Assembly (NCBI GenBank): GCA_958496175.1
Contig: OY292277.1
Coordinates: 43,721,050-43,785,049, forward strand
Direction of reading: 5' to 3'
From: Sisyra terminalis
Lineage: Eukaryota > Arthropoda > Insecta > Neuroptera > Sisyridae
DNA length: 64,000 nucleotides
In this document: piece after piece, positions 61,201-64,000 of the stretch
How positions within the stretch are numbered: the first letter of the stretch is position 1
Layout: the number at the start of each line of letters is the position of its first letter
Program-made: the position numbers and the translations under genes
The notes under the pieces: generated by a model
Told to the model about the DNA's origin: nothing
Database searches by the model: none
Seen by the model: the letters and a program-made list of their open reading frames with translations, nothing else

Positions 61201-62504
61201 CATAATAATAGTGAAAAATTCCAATAAAATCGTGGGGAGTTAATGAAATGGTTCATAAAGTCAGATGCTGTTAAAGTTACACTTAATTACGATAATATAA
61301 TTGTCTTCAAACATGCTAAATTAACGTTTCATTTATGATTTAAACATATTCCAGAAGTCTACATTCATAACTTTAGAGAATCAAATGAATAATATTTTGA
61401 TTTGTAAAGTAAATCAAGGCATAAGTATTCACCCGCAAAAGTTAGTTAAAAAATTTCTATATTTTTTTTTCTGACCCCCGGTTTTGGCCGAAAAAACTAG
61501 TTTCGGTTGAACCCTAGAAGGCTTTTATGAACGACAAAATTAAATACCCAAGGAGGCGGCGGAAACACAGTCGCTTGTTTTCTGTGTACGGTACTCTTCG
61601 TGGTTCTGGGTCCCATATTTATTTACTTTTTGTTTCTAGATTCTTGACCAAAAACATGGTACAAAACTGGGGTACAATAATTTTTTTAAGACGCAGTGCA
61701 AAGGAACTCTTAGTAAAGGTTCCCAGTAGAATGAAAAAGAAGAAACCGAATGAACGATAAATAAGGAAATTGGAACCGGGATACAAATCGAAGGAGGGGA
61801 ATTTAAAAGGGAAACAAAAATGCTTTGGTTTTACTGAACAACAAAGGTCTTTTCTATATATTTCTGTGATATTTTATTGCAAAAAAAGTAGAAAAAATAA
61901 ATATGTGACCCAATACTTCGAAGGGCACCTACTGGTTAGGAGAGGCCTCCCGTAAAGAGAAGAAGAAGAACTGTTAGTAATTGTTTAAGTTACCAAATAG
62001 GGAAAAAATATTTATATAGTTTATATAGGTTTTTTATATATATATATTTATATATATATTTATATAGGTTATATAGTAAGCAAAATTTTTTCAGGAATTC
62101 TTCCATGGACCACTTATACGCAAACTCGAATAGATTATGAGGGATCCAGAAAAATGGATTCTCTATCAAAAGCTCTTGTTTTTGAAGTATTCAAGTTCTA
62201 ATTTCTAAAGATTCCAATAGTTTAAAGAATTCACTTCTCAAATAATTATTTAAGTTACCTGATTGAGAAAAATGGTCAGTTATATGGTTGGCAACATCTC
62301 CATGGAATGAATTGGTTGTTGAAGGAGCCGCTATCCCGGCCATGTATATATTGAGGCTCAATTTAACAGGTGCTGTTCCTAAAAGTTGCATTCGTTCATC
62401 CGGTAGTGCCATCCGATACAATTTGGTGGTATACCACCAAACCGGAAGTCCAATGACAAACAGGACAAATGCATAGGAAATGGCTGCATACATTCGACGT
62501 GCCT
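43159..62504 (-). CDS. PIGS: GPI transamidase component PIG-S (8 coding exons found; first exon uncertain)
   Basis: PIG-S is a subunit of the ER-membrane GPI transamidase (with PIG-K, GPAA1, PIG-T and PIG-U), which cleaves the C-terminal signal of proteins and attaches the GPI anchor. Coding exons on the minus strand are 62504-62259, 58366-58175, 53345-53127, 47096-46809, 46744-46554, 46475-46302, 46238-46066 and 43270-43159. They give about 531 residues, close to the usual 530-560. All junctions have GT/AG and the phases join (1,1,1,1,0,0,2). Family hallmarks are an N-terminal membrane helix ending GLPVWW; VINPDP followed by WDP; NAFLSPRWGG; WELD; FYDPSLLALLYFPDDQK; and a C-terminal membrane helix beginning YAIYIPLFLP. 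The first listed exon opens inside a codon (intron phase 1), so a short upstream exon with the ATG is expected. Two weak candidates of matching phase are 62726-62711 and one just before the GT near 62755. Large introns are filled with transposons; introns 4-6 are 63-78 bp. The fold is intact, so I expect a functional gene. Confidence 0.95.
43709..44215 (+). repeat. Segmental duplication, copy 1
   Basis: Matches 45057-45762 over its length at roughly 85-90% by eye (AAGTTAAGGAACCTTTAA, CGCTTGACAGTACTGTAAAT and CTTCAACATAGAGTAAC are shared). It lacks the 185-bp MITE present in copy 2 and so gives the empty insertion site. Confidence 0.85.
44205..45055 (+). repeat. Satellite array, about three monomers, inside the last PIG-S intron
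   Basis: Three head-to-tail monomers of the same family; GGGATGAAATC words recur near 44470 and 44790. The array sits between the two copies of a duplicated segment (43709-44215 and 45057-45762), so one period consists of about 0.5 kb of unique DNA plus the array. Confidence 0.85.
45057..45762 (+). repeat. Segmental duplication, copy 2 (carries a MITE)
   Basis: Second copy of the 43709-44215 segment, interrupted at 45314-45498 by a small palindromic MITE. It lies in the last PIG-S intron. Confidence 0.85.
45314..45498. mobile_element. 185-bp palindromic MITE with 8-bp target duplication
   Basis: It begins CCAGTGAAAAGTTAG and ends CTAACTTTGCATTGG plus TAG, with a long inner inverted repeat (CCATCGAAGGATTTGCGAAC and its complement). 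AAAATTCA flanks it on both sides (45306-45313 and 45499-45506), and the paralogous segment at 43709-44215 has AAAATTCA once at the same place. The 8-bp duplication suggests a hAT-type transposase. Confidence 0.85.
46066..46238 (-). CDS. PIGS: PIG-S exon 7 of those found: YFPDDQK motif
   Basis: Acceptor TATTTTAG|GTGG, donor CAAAA|GTAAGA, 173 bases. It reads VGTSIHSAVANAEVAAL, then SSETAFYDPSLLALLYFPDD, the conserved segment just before the C-terminal membrane helix. It leaves in phase 2, completed as Lys by the final exon. The frame is too short to stand out in an ORF search. Confidence 0.97.
46302..46475 (-). CDS. PIGS: PIG-S exon 6 of those found
   Basis: Acceptor TTTTCTAG|GAAT, donor GATGAG|GTTAGA, 174 bases, phase 0 at both ends. 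Read in phase 0 it gives LKPRQWELDALLRLRALEQL, then SLAELLTKITTIVINDE, aligning with the WELDRLL and SNIVIKDD stretches of vertebrate PIG-S. Another frame of this segment is open for 69 codons but matches nothing. Confidence 0.96.
46554..46744 (-). CDS. PIGS: PIG-S exon 5 of those found: SPRWGG motif
   Basis: Acceptor TTTTTAAG|GG, donor GAACTG|GTATGG, 191 bases, leaving in phase 0. It encodes ASSTNAFLSPRWGG, the most recognisable motif of PIG-S, then IITNPEAD-type sequence (read here as INPEAD) and ITQLRQLVGIQEL. It is separated from exon 4 by a 64-bp intron. Confidence 0.97.
46809..47096 (-). CDS. PIGS: PIG-S exon 4 of those found: lumenal domain
   Basis: Acceptor TTTTCCAG|AATA, donor AAAAG|GTATTT, 288 bases, phase 1 at both ends. 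It begins YLKPFTESI, which aligns with the family's YVQPFLNAL, and continues through SQWLYYVSIGDK and LNLILYAAHCKQAPLHIYD. An open frame at 52608-52417 in the preceding intron is skipped, because exons 3 and 4 join in frame without it. Confidence 0.95.
47334..48162. mobile_element. Foldback MITE family 'GACTGGGCC', copy B (right end lost)
   Basis: It starts GACTGGGCCAAAAAA and follows the other copies until AAAAAATC, where a mariner relic begins. The right terminus is missing, so the mariner junction cut it or a deletion joined the two. Confidence 0.85.
48163..48800 (+). pseudogene. mariner transposase relic
   Basis: A 137-codon frame (48406-48819) reads ILQFGNSPGHTEKRVQDMVE, the mariner 'DNAPSHT.KRV' catalytic neighbourhood with the first Asp replaced, then degenerates. 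Upstream pieces (GATATCGACGTGGAAAACGA) match the 54424 copy. An internal deletion removes most of the N-terminal half. It abuts the truncated right end of the foldback at 47334. Confidence 0.75.
48983..49096 (-). mobile_element. tRNA-headed SINE family 1, copy C (5' truncated)
   Basis: The complement reads GGGTTCGATCCTCGTATCG, then the family body to TAAAAGCG. The A-box part is lost. It is in PIG-S intron 3. Confidence 0.65.
49509..50394. mobile_element. Foldback MITE with a GC-rich apex
   Basis: The arms from AGCAAGATCACGTCAAGTGG pair nearly perfectly with the right arm. The centre (49994-50020) is a GC-rich hairpin, ACAGCGC...GCGCTGT, unlike anything around it. The frames at 49386-49619 fall largely in the arm. 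Confidence 0.85.
50612..51965 (-). repeat. Interspersed repeat, copy 2
   Basis: Reverse-orientation copy of 4295-5560. It contains the hAT-type MITE at 51247-51495, largely missing in copy 1. It lies in PIG-S intron 3. Confidence 0.7.
51247..51495. mobile_element. 249-bp hAT-type MITE
   Basis: The termini CAGGAGTGGCCAACC and GATTGGCCACCTCTG are inverted hAT-like ends. The 94-codon frame across it has no support as a gene. A remnant of the same sequence lies at 4660-4711. Confidence 0.65.
53127..53345 (-). CDS. PIGS: PIG-S exon 3 of those found: lumenal domain with NPDP/WDP
   Basis: Acceptor TTTTCAG|CTGG, donor TTAG|GTGAGA, 219 bases, phase 1 at both ends. It contains VVNVLSKWILQEQTL and HDIMITVINPDPEM followed by IDWDP, matching the conserved LLNPDP...WD stretch of PIG-S. 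The plus-strand nested gene starts only 92 bp from the acceptor side of this exon. Confidence 0.93.
53437..54019 (+). CDS. Nested two-exon gene on the strand opposite PIG-S; protein with repeated QT (LC8-like) motifs
   Basis: I do not recognise the family. Exon 1 is 53437-53833 and exon 2 is 53891-54019, joined by a 57-bp intron (GGAG|GTGATT ... CAATTAG|GTGAAA) that keeps the frame open. The ATG has a good context (AAAATG) and an in-frame TGA just upstream. The sequence is visibly richer in G+C than its surroundings, as real exons here are. The product starts MWKRFFGKKK, is hydrophilic and probably disordered, and has QT at residues 59-60, 87-88, 102-103 and 121-122 in the contexts NATQT, SGIQT, NCIQTE and GNQTE. 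Such spaced TQT/IQT motifs are typical of LC8 (dynein light chain) partners. Exon 2 ends VSPGELIEALQNLVMEQ, possibly a helix. The end is unresolved: read-through stops at 54048, while splicing at CAAG|GTATGC to the AG near 54068 gives one Val and a stop; a longer gene is possible. It lies inside PIG-S intron 2. Confidence 0.6.
55192..56339 (+). mobile_element. Defective hAT element (ZBED/SCAND3-like transposase relic) with 8-bp TSD
   Basis: The 8-bp direct repeat CTCTAGAT flanks it exactly (55184-55191 and 56340-56347). The termini start CAGaaGTtgCCAA and CAGGGGTCACCAA, typical hAT ends. Inside, 55694-56044 and the following sequence decode as the C-terminal dimerisation part of a hAT transposase (KYPELQIFALKLLTFFGS, then RLTDKHLQDLMSIACTNF after a frameshift). 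Most of the transposase is deleted and a 55245-55410 inversion forms a hairpin. It cannot be autonomous. Confidence 0.88.
56373..56632. mobile_element. 260-bp MITE with CAACCGCGGTTCC ends
   Basis: The terminal repeats CAACCgCGGTTCCcAC and GTGGAACCGaGGTTG bracket 260 bp that include a GC-rich mini-hairpin (GGGGGGCTTCGCCCC). It has no coding content. Confidence 0.6.
58175..58366 (-). CDS. PIGS: PIG-S exon 2 of those found: lumenal domain
   Basis: Acceptor TTTCTTAG|AC, donor CAACAA|GTAAGT. It joins in phase 1 to the previous exon, making an Asp codon, and leaves in phase 1. The product has ILNVSLQKIDIQPEWIP, then VEWPKAPESIVITSHRVLYF. This is a less conserved part of PIG-S; the call rests on phase continuity, splice sites and position. 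Confidence 0.85.
59066..60030. mobile_element. Foldback MITE family 'GACTGGGCC', copy C (full)
   Basis: Complete element of 965 bp, flanked TTA|GACTGGGCC ... GGCCCAGTC|TAA, consistent with a TA target duplication. It lies in PIG-S intron 1. Confidence 0.9.
60230..61456. mobile_element. Foldback MITE in PIG-S intron 1
   Basis: AACTAACTTTTGGGACTAAATA ... on the left is mirrored around 60840 to 61456, with arms of about 600 bp that differ at scattered sites. The centre carries GGTTTTAGGGTTCGAC words that recur at 61470-61520, just beyond the element. Confidence 0.85.
62259..62504 (-). CDS. PIGS: PIG-S exon: N-terminal membrane helix
   Basis: The acceptor is a pyrimidine tract ending TTTTTTCCAG and the donor is CAG|GTAACT. 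The exon reads ARRMYAA, then a hydrophobic helix ending VIGLPVWW, then TTKLYRMALP, the membrane anchor and start of the lumenal domain in this family. It opens two bases into a codon and closes in phase 1. An ATG (RRM) in the exon could serve as the start if the upstream exon is untranslated. Confidence 0.93.
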
Positions 62505-62509
62505 CTGGA

Positions 62510-64000
62510 AAAAAGAAAACAATTTTACCATTTCGAAGCTTTTTAATCAATAGAAATAATATTAGAGCATGAAAAATATATCAAATGGAATATGTATGTG
62601 TTTTTTTATAAATTAAGCAAATTATACGGCAAATGCTTCGATTTACATTGTCGATAAGAATATGTGGTTGAGATTTACAATGAGTTCTGAGAAGAAAAAA
62701 AATAGTTCACGATTTTGTTTTATCATTGAAATAAATGGCAATTGCTCGTGTTACTTAATATAAACATAAACAGAAAAAAATCAATAAAAAATTGGCAAAA
62801 TTAAAAGTTTATTACTTCAAATATTACATTTATTCTTCCCAATCTCCTTATATTTCTACATTCATTAGACATAAGCAATATTTGGGAGATTAAAGCAATA
62901 AAATTTTATTACATTCACCGAAAAAAAATATACCAAAACATAATTTTTATCTATTTATAAATTGATCTTGAATTTAAAAGGTTAATATTTATTTTTTCTC
63001 GTTTTATTTTATTTTGCGTAAATCATACGATATTAATCTTTGGCCCTTGCGTAGAGAAAAAAAAACACGCATTTGAAAAATCGATGTTGAGATTTCCACG
63101 AAGATAATTCGTCAACTTGTCTTTAACATTGTGCATATCTTTTCAATTAAATATCCATGCCAGTGAGAAAAGGAAAAATCAAGGTTGACAACAGATAACC
63201 TACATGAGTTTTCCGTATTTTTCTAGTTATTTCTGTATTTTTGTTCGATGATGAGAATTCAATCAACATTCACCATAATCAACGATTCTTATGTAAATTT
63301 AATTCAATAATCTAAATGCAAAACAACAATTATTACGTTTGATAGAAAATATGTCGATAAACGATAAAGTTTGTTTATAAGTAATTCAATATTTACAGAG
63401 TTGCGAAAAATTAGATAAAAAGCGGCAAGAGAATAACAGGAAGGAGTTTATAAATAGGTATAGATTTAATGGAAAATATTTACTTCTAGATTATTTTTTT
63501 TTTCTATAAAAGTTAAGAATGTTTAGTCTTTCAAAGTGAAATCAGGAAATTCTCATTTGATGTCTCATATATAGGTACTATCGAATTACAATGTTTTGGA
63601 CGTCCTAAATGAAAAATTGCTACTGAAAAAGGGATAACAATTCAACAATTTTTGTGGATGGAACAAAGTTTTGGGACAAAGTCCAGCCAGAGAAATTGCT
63701 TATTTATTCAACTAAGCCATCATTACGAAAATGGAATAAAGAAGTACTCAGGAAAAAATAATCTTGGGGGGTACCCGAATGAGGAGTAAGTCAGTGGGTC
63801 CAGTTTTTCATACCAAGATTGATTGTGAAATTTGAAGGAAAATATATATGAAATTATAGAAACAAATAAATAATTGTTAATGCAATTTATTAAATTTTAT
63901 TGACACGAATGAAGTGTAACAAGGGAAAAAGAACCTAATATTTTACCGGAAATTTTTTCTATGATATTAGGAATATTTGACATGGATTCGGAACCAATTC
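62510..64000. other. PIG-S upstream side; first exon and promoter expected here or beyond
   Basis: AT-rich DNA. Two tiny ATG-plus-donor candidates of correct phase lie near 62711-62726 and 62755-62770, neither with a strong donor. Nothing else is recognisable. Confidence 0.3.

Noticed and set aside
61527..61955. Two adjacent plus frames with basic peptides just after a foldback
   Set aside because: They resemble worn transposon sequence, but no transposase motif can be identified, so no call is made.
1..64000. CRISPR arrays, bacterial operons, ribosome binding sites
   Set aside because: Introns, SINEs and eukaryotic transposons show that this is nuclear eukaryotic DNA; no direct-repeat/spacer array is present.

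Overview
This is a eukaryotic nuclear window that is strongly AT-rich, intron-bearing and dense in transposons. The mix points to an insect: 50-80 bp introns next to multi-kilobase ones, mariner and hAT relics, RTE-like 3' ends, tRNA-headed SINEs and many palindromic 'foldback' MITEs. I cannot name the species. Nearly all short open frames here are chance frames or pieces of mobile DNA.

The clear gene is on the minus strand. Eight coding exons between 62504 and 43159 encode PIG-S, a subunit of the ER GPI-transamidase. Exon borders, phases and protein order all agree. The first coding exon is not secure. The introns hold most of the mobile DNA of the right third: two foldback elements in intron 1; a plus-strand nested gene and a mariner > TIR element > hAT nest in intron 2; a hAT MITE, two foldbacks, a SINE and another mariner in intron 3; a satellite, a segmental duplication and a dated MITE insertion in the last intron. 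The nested gene (53437-54019) has at least two exons, and its product carries four spaced QT motifs that resemble LC8/dynein-light-chain docking sites. About 1 kb beyond the PIG-S stop lies the end of a second small minus-strand gene (coding exons 41295-41213 and 41153-41085, perhaps starting at 42194), which I do not recognise.

The left 35 kb holds no gene I can defend. It contains RTE-like element copies (1-853, 8798-9306, 14995-17421), foldback MITEs (1155-2178, 2420-3372, 11658-12534, 18541-19556, 22034-23089, 24829-25622, 28787-29290), an end-to-end degenerate mariner (20015-20937), a hAT (21541-23412) split by a foldback, and an inverted satellite array (32650-34580). One isolated CpG-rich block (28226-28400) may be a promoter or first exon.

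The most unusual object is a 4.57-kb near-perfect palindrome (35702-40266). Each half is itself an older, diverged palindrome of about 2.2 kb, and each end of each half carries an inward-facing tRNA-like sequence with a Pol III B box, an A box (canonical in the inner pair) and a T-run terminator. A third, partial copy abuts it at 40267-40560. I know no named element with this build. It is my best candidate for something undescribed. An assembly or read-chimera origin must be excluded, although sequence differences between the arms argue against a simple artefact.
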